Shown: positions 1 through 9,560 of the stretch, in pieces
How the letters are laid out: each line of letters starts with the position of its first letter
How positions within the stretch are numbered: the stretch's first letter is position 1
Origin: an uncultured Flavobacteriaceae bacterium
Lineage (GTDB): Bacteria > Bacteroidota > Bacteroidia > Flavobacteriales > Flavobacteriaceae
NCBI GenBank assembly: GCA_947500575.1
Contig: CANMSI010000004.1
Coordinates: forward strand, 124,001-188,000
DNA length: 64,000 nucleotides
Direction of reading: 5' to 3'
Program-made: the position numbers and the translations under genes
Notes under the pieces: model-generated
Database searches by the model: none
What the model saw: only the letters and a program-made list of their open reading frames with translations
What the model was told of the DNA's origin: nothing

Positions 1-652
1 CGCACCAGTTCAATGCTTTGATTAGGTCTGTCTCTACGGTAACACCAAGCGATTCAACGTGCTTTGGAATGAGTGTTTTTGGGCCACATACTTTGACATT
101 AGCTCCTTGCAATTTAAGAGCAAAGATATTGGATAGCGCTACTCGTGAGTGTAAAATATCCCCAACAATTACTACATTTTTTCCGGCAACATCGCCTAAT
201 TTCTCCCTTATGGAATAGGAATCTAACAAGGCCTGGGTAGGATGCTCATGAGCCCCATCGCCTGCATTTATTATTGCAGCGTCTACGTGTTTGGAAAGAA
301 ATATTCCTGCTCCTGGATTTGGATGCCGCATAACTACCATATCTACTTTCATAGATAGAATATTATTCACCGTATCAATTAAGGTTTCTCCTTTTTTGAC
401 AGATGATTGTGCCGCAGAAAAATTGATAACGTCCGCTGACAATCTTTTTTCAGCAAGCTCAAAAGAAAGTTTCGTTCGAGTGCTATTTTCAAAAAAGATG
501 TTCGCAATGGTAATATCTCTGAGAGAAGGTACTTTTTTAATAGAACGATTAATTACTTCCTTAAAATGGTCGGCGGTTTTAAAAATAAGTTGAATATCCT
601 TTTCATTCAAGTATTTGATACCCAGCAAGTGCTTCACACCTAGTTCGCTCAT
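1..652 (-). CDS. pyrB: aspartate carbamoyltransferase, 3' end missing
   Basis: Catalytic chain of aspartate transcarbamylase, which joins carbamoyl phosphate and aspartate in the second step of pyrimidine synthesis in the cytoplasm. The carbamoyl-phosphate loop reads STRTKLSFE (residues 57-65; the usual form is STRTRTSFE) and HPTQALLD follows at about 137-144. About 217 residues are present of the roughly 305 expected; the rest lies left of the window. The ATG is only 4 bp after the pyrR stop codon, so the two genes are almost certainly one transcript. Identification is secure; only the end is unknown. Confidence 0.95.
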   Translation of the reverse strand, partial: MSELGVKHLLGIKYLNEKDIQLIFKTADHFKEVINRSIKKVPSLRDITIANIFFENSTRTKLSFELAEKRLSADVINFSAAQSSVKKGETLIDTVNNILSMKVDMVVMRHPNPGAGIFLSKHVDAAIINAGDGAHEHPTQALLDSYSIREKLGDVAGKNVVIVGDILHSRVALSNIFALKLQGANVKVCGPKTLIPKHVESLGVTVETDLIKALNWC

Positions 653-656
653 TGTT

Positions 657-1196
657 CTATTTATTAATCAAATATATAATATCTTCCCCTTCATTTTCCT
701 CCCACATCACCTTCACCTTTTCATCATTAATGGCATCTACCTGCCTACCCCTGTAGTTGGGCATGATGGGTAAGTGCCTACTAAAACGTCTATCGATGAG
801 TGTTAGCAACTCCACATCCATAGGTCTACCAAAAGATTGAATAGCGGTAAGAGCAGCGCGTATGCTTCGCCCTGTATATAATACATCGTCTATAAACACT
901 ACACGCTTGCCTTCTATAAGAAAGTCTATTTTAGTGGTATTTGCTTCTAAGGTTTTTTCTCCCCGTCTAAAATCGTCTCTATAAAAGGTAATATCTAAGA
1001 AACCTAAATCAATTTCTTTCACCTTATAGTCTTCTTTTAAAATTTTGGTGAGTCGTTTTGCCAAAAAAATACCACGAGGTTGTAACCCTATCAGTACGGT
1101 ATTCTTAAAATCTAAATGGGTTTCTAAAAGTTGGCAAGCCAAACGGTGTAATATGATGTGAATCTCTTTAGCGGAAAGCAGTACTTTTTGACTCAT
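657..1196 (-). CDS. pyrR: pyr operon regulator / uracil phosphoribosyltransferase
   Basis: PyrR family protein, 179 residues. The PRPP-binding signature VVFIDDVLYTGRS lies at about 99-111 and the N-terminal MSQKVLLSAKEI is typical of PyrR. In Gram-positive bacteria PyrR binds pyr mRNA leaders when UMP is high and also has weak uracil phosphoribosyltransferase activity. The frame stays open ten codons further upstream, but the start at 1196 fits the family length. It precedes pyrB by 4 bp. The predicted promoter leaves only a short leader, so classical leader attenuation is not evident here, and its regulatory role is inferred from the family. Confidence 0.93.
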   Translation of the reverse strand: MSQKVLLSAKEIHIILHRLACQLLETHLDFKNTVLIGLQPRGIFLAKRLTKILKEDYKVKEIDLGFLDITFYRDDFRRGEKTLEANTTKIDFLIEGKRVVFIDDVLYTGRSIRAALTAIQSFGRPMDVELLTLIDRRFSRHLPIMPNYRGRQVDAINDEKVKVMWEENEGEDIIYLINK

Positions 1197-1223
1197 AAAT
1201 TGGGTTTCCCAAGCTTTGGAATA

Positions 1224-1231
1224 CAAAAATA
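1224..1231 (-). promoter_or_regulatory. predicted -7 box of pyrR-pyrB
   Basis: On the minus strand this reads TATTTTTG, a full match to the Bacteroidota TAnnTTTG element, 27 bp before the pyrR start. No good TTTG sits 19-20 bp upstream, so only half of the promoter is supported. It would give a leader of about 20 nt. Confidence 0.5.
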
Positions 1232-1285
1232 GGGATTTCTATTTAATATCATCGTCTGAAGCTGAAATAGCATACAGTCCGGCAT

Positions 1286-1319
1286 AAAAAAAGCCCTAAC
1301 ATACAATGCTAGGGCTTTT
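1286..1319 (-). terminator. rho-independent terminator of rpsA
   Basis: A perfect 10-bp inverted repeat (1289-1298 and 1310-1319, core AGCCCTA/TAGGGCT) with an 11-nt loop. Read on the minus strand it is followed by a T run. It lies 22 bp after the rpsA stop and separates rpsA from the pyrR promoter. Confidence 0.85.
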
Positions 1320-1340
1320 GATAATTTTGAAAATTAGTGA

Positions 1341-3179
1341 CTATTTCTTCTTGTCACTTGCTTCCATTTTATCTTTTAAAGCTTGAAGGGCTTCGTTCGC
1401 ATCTCCTAAAGTTGGTTTTGCTTCCTCTGCACTTGCTGCTGCTTTCTTCTGAGCTGTTCTTACATTACGCTGCTCTTCTTCTCTAAAAATAGCTGTATGG
1501 CTAGCCACAACCCTTTTGAACTCTTTGTTGAATTCAATAATCTTGAATTGTGCCTCTTCACCTTTGGCTAATTTTTTACCATCTTCTTTCTCCATGTGAC
1601 GTTGCGGAACAAAAGCTGTAATATCATTGTTAAATTCAATGATAGCTCCTTTGTCTACAATCTCAGTAATGGCAGCGTTATGCTCTGTACCCAAAGCAAA
1701 CTCTTTTTCGTACTTATCCCAAGGGTTATCTGTTGTTTGTTTGTGACCTAAGCTTAATTTACGTCCTTCTACATCTAACTCTAACACCTCTACTTCTAAA
1801 GTATCACCAACAGTTACAAACTCTGAAGGATGCTTTATTTTCTTAGTCCAAGAAAGGTCAGAAATATAGATTAAACCATCTATTCCTTCTTCCATTTCTA
1901 CAAAAACACCGAAGTTGGTAAAGTTTCTTACAATACCTTTATGTTTCGACCCTACAGGATACTTGCTTGTAATATCTGTCCAAGGATCTGGTGTTAATTG
2001 CTTAATACCAAGAGACATCTTACGATCTTCTCTATCTAAGGTTAGAACAACAGCCTCTACCTGATCTCCTACTTTTACAAAATCCTGAGCAGAACGTAAG
2101 TGCGTAGACCATGACATTTCAGAAACGTGGATTAATCCTTCAACACCCTCTACAACTTCAATAAATGCACCGTAATCAGCAATAACAACTACTTTACCTT
2201 TTACTTTGTCACCTATTTTAATATCCTCACTTAAAGCTTCCCATGGATGCTTCTCTAATTGTTTTAATCCTAATTGGATTCTCGATTTATTATCATCAAA
2301 ATCAAGGATTACAACGTTTAATTTCTGATCTAGCTCTACCACCTCATTTGGATGGTTAATTCTACTCCAAGAAAGATCTGTAATATGTACAAGACCATCT
2401 ACACCACCTAGGTCAATAAAGACACCGTAAGAAGTAATGTTTTTAACAACACCTTCTAATACCTGTCCTTTTTCTAACTGACCAATGATTTCTTTCTTCT
2501 GTTCTTCAATATCTGCTTCAATCAATGCTTTATGAGATACTACAACATTCTTGAATTCATGATTAATTTTAACCACTTTGAATTCCATTGTTTTACCAAC
2601 ATACTGATCATAATCACGAATTGGCTTCACATCTATTTGAGAACCTGGTAAGAACGCTTCAATTCCAAAAACATCTACGATCATACCACCTTTCGTTCTG
2701 CATTTCACAAAACCGTTTACTACTTCTTCTTTATCGTGAGCAGCATTTACTCTATCCCAAGCCATAATTGTTCTGGCTTTTCTATGCGATAGTACTAACT
2801 GACCACTTTTATCTTCACGGATATCGATAAGTACTTCAACCTTATCTCCTATTTTTAAATCAGGATTATATCGGAATTCATTTAAAGAGATAACTCCTTC
2901 AGACTTCGCATTGATATCGATAATAGCCTCACGGTCCGTTATGTGAATTACCGTACCTTGAACTACTTCTTCATCAGCAGTATCTACAAAATTTTCTGCT
3001 ACTAAGTTTTCAAATTCTTTTAATTTGGAGTCTTCAACTCTTTCAATACCTTGCTCGTACTTCTCCCAATTAAAATTTTCTAAAAATTCTTTTGGATCTT
3101 GTACCGGAGCACTTTTTTGAGTTTCTTGTGCTGTTTCGACAGTTTCTGCCACCTCAGCGGTTGTTTTTTCTTCAGCCAT
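1341..3179 (-). CDS. rpsA: 30S ribosomal protein S1
   Basis: Ribosomal protein S1, 612 residues, a string of S1 (OB-fold) RNA-binding repeats. The signature [IV]-[DE]-G-L-[IV]-[HY]-[IV]-[ST]-[DE]-[LM]-S-W occurs three times (VDGLVHITDLSW, VEGLIHVSEMSW, IDGLIYISDLSW), with more degenerate repeats at each end, consistent with the six-domain family. S1 helps the ribosome unfold and start on mRNA. The open frame runs 15 codons upstream from a TTG, but MAEEKTTAEV at 3179 is the sensible start. The N-terminus is acidic and the C-terminus lysine-rich. The gene stands alone, with its own promoter and terminator; the leader contains a dyad described separately. Confidence 0.97.
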   Translation of the reverse strand: MAEEKTTAEVAETVETAQETQKSAPVQDPKEFLENFNWEKYEQGIERVEDSKLKEFENLVAENFVDTADEEVVQGTVIHITDREAIIDINAKSEGVISLNEFRYNPDLKIGDKVEVLIDIREDKSGQLVLSHRKARTIMAWDRVNAAHDKEEVVNGFVKCRTKGGMIVDVFGIEAFLPGSQIDVKPIRDYDQYVGKTMEFKVVKINHEFKNVVVSHKALIEADIEEQKKEIIGQLEKGQVLEGVVKNITSYGVFIDLGGVDGLVHITDLSWSRINHPNEVVELDQKLNVVILDFDDNKSRIQLGLKQLEKHPWEALSEDIKIGDKVKGKVVVIADYGAFIEVVEGVEGLIHVSEMSWSTHLRSAQDFVKVGDQVEAVVLTLDREDRKMSLGIKQLTPDPWTDITSKYPVGSKHKGIVRNFTNFGVFVEMEEGIDGLIYISDLSWTKKIKHPSEFVTVGDTLEVEVLELDVEGRKLSLGHKQTTDNPWDKYEKEFALGTEHNAAITEIVDKGAIIEFNNDITAFVPQRHMEKEDGKKLAKGEEAQFKIIEFNKEFKRVVASHTAIFREEEQRNVRTAQKKAAASAEEAKPTLGDANEALQALKDKMEASDKKK

Positions 3180-3255
3180 TGCTGATAATAATTTGTATTC
3201 CGCGACCCCACAAGAGTTAGGCAATGCGCGCGAAAGATGTTATCTATTTGATTTT

Positions 3256-3293
3256 CACTCCTTTTTCTCTTGATTCTTTGCTAAAAAGGAGTG
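3256..3293 (-). promoter_or_regulatory. 11-bp dyad at the rpsA transcription start
   Basis: Perfect inverted repeat in the rpsA leader: on the minus strand CACTCCTTTTT, 16 nt, AAAAAGGAGTG. The first arm directly abuts the predicted -7 box, so the start site probably falls inside it. It could be an operator or, if transcription starts at its edge, an RNA hairpin. One arm carries GGAG and the other resembles the 16S rRNA 3' tail. The repeat is seen; its function is inference. Confidence 0.5.
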
Positions 3294-3324
3294 CAAAAAT
3301 ACAACTAAAAAATGGTTTTACAAA
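3294..3324 (-). promoter_or_regulatory. promoter of rpsA
   Basis: On the minus strand TTTG (3321-3324), exactly 19 bp, then TATTTTTG (3294-3301). This is a full match to the Bacteroidota consensus (TTTG, about 19 bp, TAnnTTTG) and the best promoter in the window. It gives an rpsA leader of about 110 nt. Confidence 0.8.
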
Positions 3325-3441
3325 CCCTTGATACTATAAGATGAAACAGCATCTGATATTTTATAAAATTTAATGGCGAAATCCTACAAGAATTTGTATC
3401 TTCCACCTAATATATTTTTAACCATTAAATAACAAAAACGC

Positions 3442-3822
3442 ATGAGTGTTAAAGCAAAATATCAAGCTGTATTAAGTCTTGGTGAACAATTAGGAATTAA
3501 AGATGGAAATGTTATTGAAGAAGGTGGCGTATTAAAGATAAAAGGCGTTGCCAACACCCCATATGAGAAGGATTTAATCTGGGATAAAATCAAAGAATTA
3601 GGTGGTGAAAATGCTTCTGATGTGAAAGCAAATATTTCTGTTGCTGATGATTCTGTATATCACAGACATGTAGTAAAGGGTGGAGAATCTCTTAGTAAAA
3701 TTGCAAAACACTATTATGGTGATGCCATGAAGTATAAGCAAATATTTTCTGCAAACACTAACATTTTAAGCAATCCAGATGTAATTCATCCAGATCAAGT
3801 ATTGGTGATACCAAACGCTTAA
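3442..3822 (+). CDS. BON-LysM protein, Kbp/YgaU-like
   Basis: A small soluble protein of 126 residues with no signal peptide. Residues about 20-70 resemble a BON domain (KIKGVANTPYEKDLIWDKI) and residues about 73-125 are a LysM repeat (HVVKGGESLSKIAKHYYGD ... IHPDQVLVIP). The same BON-LysM order is found in E. coli YgaU/Kbp, a cytoplasmic potassium-binding protein. The lack of an export signal argues against a peptidoglycan role. It stands alone between rpsA and cmk. Family membership is clear; potassium binding is only a family-based guess. Confidence 0.85.
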   Translation: MSVKAKYQAVLSLGEQLGIKDGNVIEEGGVLKIKGVANTPYEKDLIWDKIKELGGENASDVKANISVADDSVYHRHVVKGGESLSKIAKHYYGDAMKYKQIFSANTNILSNPDVIHPDQVLVIPNA

Positions 3823-3834
3823 AAACATATACTT

Positions 3835-3880
3835 AAAGGGGTTAGAAACTGAGCTTTTTGTAAGGTTTTTTAACCCTTTT
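3835..3880 (+). terminator. possible terminator between the LysM gene and cmk
   Basis: Arms AAAGGGGTTA (3835-3844) and TAACCCTTTT (3871-3880) pair over 10 bp with one G-T wobble, followed by a T-rich stretch. It lies just after the plus-strand stop and touches the end of cmk. The 26-nt loop is long, so support is moderate. Confidence 0.45.
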
Positions 3881-4568
3881 ATTTTTGAATTATTCGCAAC
3901 GCATAGTTGTAAATACGTTCAAATTGTTCTTCTAATCCCATATCACTATTATCAAAAACAATAGCTTCGGCTGCTCTCTGTAAAGGTGAGACTTTTCTAT
4001 GAGAATCTATATGATCTCTACTTTGAACATTCTTTAATACTTCTTCATAAGTAACCTCATCTCCTTTATCTAATAACTCCTTGTACCTTCTTGCAGCCCT
4101 AGTCTCCGGTGATGCGGTCATAAATATTTTCAACTCGGCTTCTGGAAATACAACGGTTCCTATATCTCTTCCGTCCATAACAATGCCCTTGTCAATTCCC
4201 ATTTGCTTCTGCATATCTACCAATTTGCTACGAACCTCCTTGATAGTAGCAATTTTACTGACCATTCTTGAAACATCCAACGTTCTAATTTCCTTTTCAA
4301 CATTTTCATTATTCAGATACATCTCGGCAAAACCTAATGCATCATTATACATAAATTTAAGATGAATTTCCGGAAGTAATGCCACTAGTTTTGTAACTGT
4401 ATCCTCCGAGTCGCCAATAAGATGGTGCCTCATTGCAAATAAAGTAACTGCCCTATACATAGCACCCGTATCTACATAAATATACCCCAATGCTTTGGCA
4501 AGTTGTTTTGCTAACGTGCTTTTGCCAGTAGAAGAATAGCCGTCAATTGCAATGGTAATCTTTCGCAT
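3879..4568 (-). CDS. cmk: (d)CMP kinase
   Basis: Cytidylate kinase, 229 residues, phosphorylating CMP and dCMP with ATP in the cytoplasm. The P-loop GYSSTGKST is at 10-18, followed by the VDTGAMYRA nucleotide-binding segment and the conserved DGRDIGTVVFP motif with its helical lid (ARRYKELLDKG). Length is normal for the family. It lies downstream of lon on the same strand with an 81-bp gap and may be transcribed separately. Identification is secure. Confidence 0.95.
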   Translation of the reverse strand: MRKITIAIDGYSSTGKSTLAKQLAKALGYIYVDTGAMYRAVTLFAMRHHLIGDSEDTVTKLVALLPEIHLKFMYNDALGFAEMYLNNENVEKEIRTLDVSRMVSKIATIKEVRSKLVDMQKQMGIDKGIVMDGRDIGTVVFPEAELKIFMTASPETRAARRYKELLDKGDEVTYEEVLKNVQSRDHIDSHRKVSPLQRAAEAIVFDNSDMGLEEQFERIYNYALRIIQK

Positions 4569-4649
4569 TTCTTAAAAATAAGTAGAATTCATGATTTAAG
4601 AATGGATTTAACAATTAAATCATTAAAGATTCCAGCTAACTGCATCTAT

Positions 4650-7100
4650 TTATAACTTCTTGGCATTTTTTACCTTCTGCTTGGTAATAGCAAGGTCTAT
4701 AACCTCGCTCATTTCAGAGACATAGTGAAAAGTTAAGCCTTTTAAATATGCAGGTTTAATTTCTAAAATATCTCTTCTATTTTCTTCACATAGAATAATC
4801 TCCTTAATTCTAGCTCTTTTAGCCGCCAAGATCTTCTCTTTTATTCCTCCTACTGGCAAGACCTTTCCTCTAAGGGTTATCTCTCCTGTCATAGCCAAAC
4901 TCTTTTTCACCTTTCGTTGTGTAAAAAGTGACACTAATGAAGTTAACATAGTTATACCTGCACTTGGACCATCTTTAGGAGTAGCTCCTTCTGGTACATG
5001 TATATGCACATTATAAGTTTCAAAAACTTCTTGTGCAATACCGAACTCCGCTGCATTGGACTTAATGTACTCCATTGCAATGGTAGCAGACTCTTTCATT
5101 ACTTTACCAAGATTCCCAGTAATATTGAGGGTTCCTTTTCCTTTGGATAGAATAGATTCAATGAAAAGTATATCGCCACCCACACTCGTCCAAGCTAAGC
5201 CAGTAACTACTCCTGCAACATCGTTGTTCTCATATTTATCCCGTTCTAGACGTGCTGGACCAAGTACTTTTTCAACATCATTATTAGATACTTTTACATC
5301 ATATTCTTCTTCAATAGCAATAGATTTAGCCGCATAGCGTACCATTTTAGCGATCTGCTTTTCCAAAGAACGCACTCCAGATTCTCTAGTGTACCCTTCT
5401 ACAATTTTTTCTAATTGTGGTTTTCCTATTTTTAGATGTTCGTTTTTTAGGCCGTGTTCTTTGAGTTGCTTAGGTAATAAATGACGTTTGGCAATTTCTA
5501 CCTTTTCCTCTATGGTATAGCCAGTAACATTGATAATCTCCATACGATCTCTCAAAGCAGGTTGAATCCCAGCCAAATTGTTTGCGGTGGCAATGAACAT
5601 AACTTTGGATAGGTCGTAACCCATTTCTAAAAAGTTATCGTAAAACTCACTATTCTGTTCAGGATCTAATACTTCTAACATAGCAGAAGATGGATCTCCT
5701 TGGTGACTATTGGAAAGTTTATCAATCTCGTCCAAAATAAAAACGGGATTCGAAGTACCCGCTTTCTTTAAACTCTGCACTATTCTGCCGGGCATGGCGC
5801 CAATGTATGTCTTTCGATGCCCTCTTATTTCAGCTTCATCTCGTAACCCACCTAAGGACATTCGCACATACTCTCTTCCTAAGGCTTCTGCAACTGACTT
5901 ACCCAAAGAAGTTTTCCCTACACCCGGAGGTCCGTATAAACATAAAATGGGAGACTTCATATCATTCCTAAGCTTTAAAACAGCAAGGTATTCTATGATT
6001 CTCTTTTTTACATCTTCCAAACCGTAATGATCTCGATCTAATATCTTCTCAGCCCGCTTAAGGTCAAATTTATCTTTGGAAAATTCGTTCCATGGTAAAT
6101 CCAGAAATAAATCCAAGTAGTTTCTTTGAATGGAGTATTCCGCTACCTGGGGATTCATGCGTTGCATCTTGGCTAATTCTTTAAAGAAATGATCTCCAAT
6201 TTTCTTATCCCATTTCTTCTTTTTAGCTCTGATACGCATCTCATCCAATTCCTCATCGTAAGACACACCACCAAGTTCCTCTTGGATGGTTTTCATTTGT
6301 TGATGCAAATAATACTCTCGTTGTTGCTGATCCATATCACTTCGCACCTTAGACTGAATATCATTCTTAAGTTCCAACTTTTGAAGTTCTACATTCATAA
6401 ACTTAAGCGTTGCCAAAGCCCTATCTTTTAGATTCGGAATTTCCAAAAGCTCTTGCTTTTCTTTGACATCCAAATTAAGATTGGAAGACACAAAATTGAT
6501 AAGAAACGAATTGCTTTGAATATTCTTAATAGCAAAGGAAGCTTCACTCGGAATATTGGGATTATCCTTTATAATTTTCAAGGATAGTTCTTTAATGGTA
6601 TCAATAATTGCTAAAAATTCTTTGCTATTCTGATCAGGGCGTTCCTCCTTGGTCTCACGAATCGTAGCAGTCATATACGGTTTTTGAGTAAGCACTTCTG
6701 CAATCTCAAAACGTTTCTTTCCCTGAATGATTACTGTGGTATTTCCATCAGGCATTTTTAATACCCTTAAAATACTAGCAACAGTACCCAAAGTATTAAT
6801 ATCATTCACACCAGGGTTTTCGGTCTGTTCATCTTTCTGTGAAACTACACCAATTACCTTAGAACCATTATTGGCGTCTTTGATTAAATGAATAGAAGTA
6901 TCGCGCCCTGCGGTAATTGGAATTACAACACCCGGAAACAATACCGTATTTCTAAGAGGTAGAATAGGTAGTGTATCTGGCAGGTTTTCATTATTCATTT
7001 CTTCTTCATCCTCCAAAGACATCAACGGAATTAATTCAGCATCCTCATCTATTGCCTGTAACGACATATTGTCAAAATTTGAAAATTTGGAATCTCCCAT
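4650..7100 (-). CDS. lon: ATP-dependent Lon protease
   Basis: Lon/La protease, 816 residues. It has an N-terminal substrate-binding domain (about 42-240, with [15 protein letters not shown]), an AAA+ module with Walker A GPPGVGKT at 390-397 and Walker B FILDEID near 457, and a C-terminal serine-lysine protease domain. The catalytic Ser is in PKDGPSAG (S713) and the Lys in GGIKEK (about 754-756). It degrades damaged and regulatory proteins in the cytoplasm. An acidic extension of about 40 residues precedes the N-domain. The gene is divergent from the ECF sigma gene at 7318. Confidence 0.97.
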   Translation of the reverse strand: MGDSKFSNFDNMSLQAIDEDAELIPLMSLEDEEEMNNENLPDTLPILPLRNTVLFPGVVIPITAGRDTSIHLIKDANNGSKVIGVVSQKDEQTENPGVNDINTLGTVASILRVLKMPDGNTTVIIQGKKRFEIAEVLTQKPYMTATIRETKEERPDQNSKEFLAIIDTIKELSLKIIKDNPNIPSEASFAIKNIQSNSFLINFVSSNLNLDVKEKQELLEIPNLKDRALATLKFMNVELQKLELKNDIQSKVRSDMDQQQREYYLHQQMKTIQEELGGVSYDEELDEMRIRAKKKKWDKKIGDHFFKELAKMQRMNPQVAEYSIQRNYLDLFLDLPWNEFSKDKFDLKRAEKILDRDHYGLEDVKKRIIEYLAVLKLRNDMKSPILCLYGPPGVGKTSLGKSVAEALGREYVRMSLGGLRDEAEIRGHRKTYIGAMPGRIVQSLKKAGTSNPVFILDEIDKLSNSHQGDPSSAMLEVLDPEQNSEFYDNFLEMGYDLSKVMFIATANNLAGIQPALRDRMEIINVTGYTIEEKVEIAKRHLLPKQLKEHGLKNEHLKIGKPQLEKIVEGYTRESGVRSLEKQIAKMVRYAAKSIAIEEEYDVKVSNNDVEKVLGPARLERDKYENNDVAGVVTGLAWTSVGGDILFIESILSKGKGTLNITGNLGKVMKESATIAMEYIKSNAAEFGIAQEVFETYNVHIHVPEGATPKDGPSAGITMLTSLVSLFTQRKVKKSLAMTGEITLRGKVLPVGGIKEKILAAKRARIKEIILCEENRRDILEIKPAYLKGLTFHYVSEMSEVIDLAITKQKVKNAKKL

Positions 7101-7317
7101 ATGTATTTTATTCGGTCATTCTGTCATTTATAAACAGAAGTCTTTTTTTTTTAATTTATAGTACGGGCGCCTAAAAGCCCTAAAACATTAGAAAAGCCAT
7201 ATTATAAGGACTTTTCACTCTACATTTAATTCAATTCTTATGCCAACAAATAAAAAATTTATTTAAAACTGTAACAATCCTTAAATTGAATCATCTCTAA
7301 AACAAACCATTCACTTT

Positions 7318-7869
7318 TTGAGCCACAAAATTGAACATACTGACGTTTTATTACAATTGTGTAAAGAAGGAAAACAAAGTGCACAACTGGAAATTTACAA
7401 CCGCTATTACAAAGCTATGTACAATACAGCTTTTAGGATTGTAAAAGACAGTGCCGAAGCGGAAGATGTGATGCAAGAATCGTTTTTAAACGCGTTTACG
7501 AAACTGCACACATTTAAAGGGGAGGTCACCTTCGGGTCCTGGCTAAAACGAATTGTAATAAACAACAGTATTTATCATTACAGAAAGCAACAAAAGAAAA
7601 ATGAAGTTGCACTGGATGAAGTACTATACAAGGTCGAAGATAACGATGGAATCGCTTCGGATCATGTGTTTACAGAACTAAAGGCTCAAAAAGTGCTGGA
7701 GACCATGAAACTATTAAAAGAGAATTACAGAGTTTCTTTGACCTTACATTTAATTGAAGGATATGATTATGAAGAAATAAGTACACTAATGAATATGAGT
7801 TATGCAAATTGTAGAACTACAATTTCTAGAGCAAAAGAAAGTTTAAGAAAAAAAATGATAAGCGCTTAG
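7318..7869 (+). CDS. ECF-type RNA polymerase sigma factor
   Basis: Sigma-70 family, extracytoplasmic-function class, 183 residues. Region 2 lies at about 20-90 (NTAFRIVKDSAEAEDVMQES, then FGSWLKRIVINNSIYHYRK) and region 4 at about 125-178 (LHLIEGYDYEEISTLMNMS, a helix-turn-helix). The start is TTG: an in-frame TAA at 7282 leaves no ATG. It is followed after 2 bp by a one-span membrane protein that may be its anti-sigma factor, then by two surface-type proteins that are probable targets. ECF identity is certain; its signal is unknown. Confidence 0.9.
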   Translation: MSHKIEHTDVLLQLCKEGKQSAQLEIYNRYYKAMYNTAFRIVKDSAEAEDVMQESFLNAFTKLHTFKGEVTFGSWLKRIVINNSIYHYRKQQKKNEVALDEVLYKVEDNDGIASDHVFTELKAQKVLETMKLLKENYRVSLTLHLIEGYDYEEISTLMNMSYANCRTTISRAKESLRKKMISA

Positions 7870-7871
7870 CT

Positions 7872-8432
7872 ATGAAAGAAGATAAATTTAACCAGTTGTT
7901 TGATAAGCTTCAAGGTTCCTTTGATACGGAAGAACCTTTTGCAGGTCACCAACAACGATTTTTGCAGAAATTAGAATCGTCCAAGGATATTGCTGCGACC
8001 ACCACTAAAAAAACCAGCTGGTGGAAACCCTTATCTATTGCCGCCTCTATAGCATTGTTAGTTGCAGTAGGATTTAACACCTTCTCCAATCAACCTACTA
8101 TTGAGGAGCAAGTAGCAGAAATATCACCGGAAATATCTAATACACAATTCTACTTTGCTAGTTTGATAGAAGAACAAGTGAAAGAATTGGAAAGTGAAAG
8201 CACGCCTGAAACAAAGGAAATTATTTCAGACACCATGATTCAGCTAAAACAGCTAGAAGCCAGTTATATGGACCTTGAGCAAGAACTTATAAAAGGTGGA
8301 AATAGCAAGTTGATTTTAAGTGCAATGATTCGAAATTTCCAAACAAGAATAGCACTTCTACAAGATGTGTTAGACCAAATTGAAACTATTAAAACAATAA
8401 AAGAATTTAGTAATGAAAACAATATTATATAA
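7872..8432 (+). CDS. single-span membrane protein, possible anti-sigma factor
   Basis: 186 residues: a cytoplasmic part of about 50 residues, one membrane span near 54-72 (SIAASIALLVAVGFNTF) and a helical, glutamate-rich outer part with coiled-coil character. It starts 2 bp after the ECF sigma stop, the position of an anti-sigma factor. I do not see a zinc-binding anti-sigma (HxxxCxxC) motif, so the role rests on context and topology alone. Its last 20 bp overlap the next gene, suggesting coupled translation. Confidence 0.75.
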   Translation: MKEDKFNQLFDKLQGSFDTEEPFAGHQQRFLQKLESSKDIAATTTKKTSWWKPLSIAASIALLVAVGFNTFSNQPTIEEQVAEISPEISNTQFYFASLIEEQVKELESESTPETKEIISDTMIQLKQLEASYMDLEQELIKGGNSKLILSAMIRNFQTRIALLQDVLDQIETIKTIKEFSNENNII

Positions 8433-9498
8433 GTATATCGCCTTACTGCTCTTTGTTCTTCCCCTGACTGTTATCGCTGGTAACGGGAACCCAAAAGGCA
8501 AGTACACAAAAGAAAAAACAATTAAGAAAGAATACGATGTGAATTCGGATGCCCTTCTAAAGGTTAATAACCGCTATGGCAATCTTAACATTACCTCTTG
8601 GAACGAAAACAGAATTCTTATTGAGGTTCACATTAAAACCAATGGAAATAATGAGGAGAAGGTACAACAAAAGTTGGATGAAATCCGAGTTGATTTTGAA
8701 GCCGGAAGCGATTTAGTATCTGCAAGAACTATTTTTGGTAAAAACAAAAGTAGCTGGGGCTGGGGCAGAAATAATAATGTCAATATGCAAATTAATTACA
8801 CTATTAAACTACCTGTTAAGAATAGTGTTTATTTAACCAATGACTATGGCAATATTGTGCTGGACCGTGTAGATGGGCACGCGAAAATTAACTGTGATTA
8901 TGGAAGGCTAGAAATAGGGGAATTAAGAGGTAGAAACAACCAATTGAATTTTGATTACACCTCTAAATCTAGTATAGGATATATTAATAGTGGAGAAATT
9001 AGAGCAGATTATTCAGGCTTTACCATTCAAAAAGCAAATGATCTTGTGATCAAGGCAGATTATACAAATTCTGTTGTCAATCAGATGAAAAACTTACAAT
9101 ATTCTTCCGATTATGGAAATATAGAAGTAGGAGAAGCAAATAATGTTCTAGGGAATGGCGATTATATCAATGTAAAGCTAGGAACCCTTCATGGAAATGT
9201 AGACATCACTTCTGATTACGGTTCGGTTCGTATTGGCAAAATGGCAGAAGATGCTGGAAATATGAAAATACGAAGCGATTACACCGGTATTAAAATTGGA
9301 TATGATTCTCAATACTATTTTGATTTTGATATCACTACAGAATACGCTGGCGTAAAGGGAAAAGAAAATTTTGAAATTAATATTAGCAAAGAGAAATCGT
9401 CTGAACGCTATTACAAAGGATATTACGGAAAACCTAACAGTGGAAAAACCGTAAGTATTGTAAGTGAATATGGGAGTATTTCATTTTATCAGAACTAA
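8413..9498 (+). CDS. exported DYG-repeat protein, DUF4097/adhesin-like
   Basis: 361 residues with a signal peptide (about 1-22). The mature part is a run of short segments each carrying a motif like [NSTA]-[DE]-Y-[GTSA], about a dozen copies (NRYGN, NDYGN, CDYGR, FDYTS, ADYSG, ADYTN, SDYGN, SDYGS, SDYTG, TEYAG, SEYGS), spaced roughly 15-30 residues. Such spacing suggests a beta-solenoid like the DUF4097/GIN adhesin-head families. The start overlaps the previous gene by 20 bp. It is probably at the cell surface or in the periplasm and controlled by the upstream sigma factor; exact function unknown. Confidence 0.75.
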   Translation: MKTILYKYIALLLFVLPLTVIAGNGNPKGKYTKEKTIKKEYDVNSDALLKVNNRYGNLNITSWNENRILIEVHIKTNGNNEEKVQQKLDEIRVDFEAGSDLVSARTIFGKNKSSWGWGRNNNVNMQINYTIKLPVKNSVYLTNDYGNIVLDRVDGHAKINCDYGRLEIGELRGRNNQLNFDYTSKSSIGYINSGEIRADYSGFTIQKANDLVIKADYTNSVVNQMKNLQYSSDYGNIEVGEANNVLGNGDYINVKLGTLHGNVDITSDYGSVRIGKMAEDAGNMKIRSDYTGIKIGYDSQYYFDFDITTEYAGVKGKENFEINISKEKSSERYYKGYYGKPNSGKTVSIVSEYGSISFYQN

Positions 9499-9560
9499 TA
9501 TATATGGTGCAACACTACTTTAAAAAACTAAATAATTATAACGTATAAATATCAATCACA

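Noticed and set aside
5056-6431. Several open frames antisense to lon
   Set aside because: They lie wholly within lon, whose protein is intact and conserved over its entire length.
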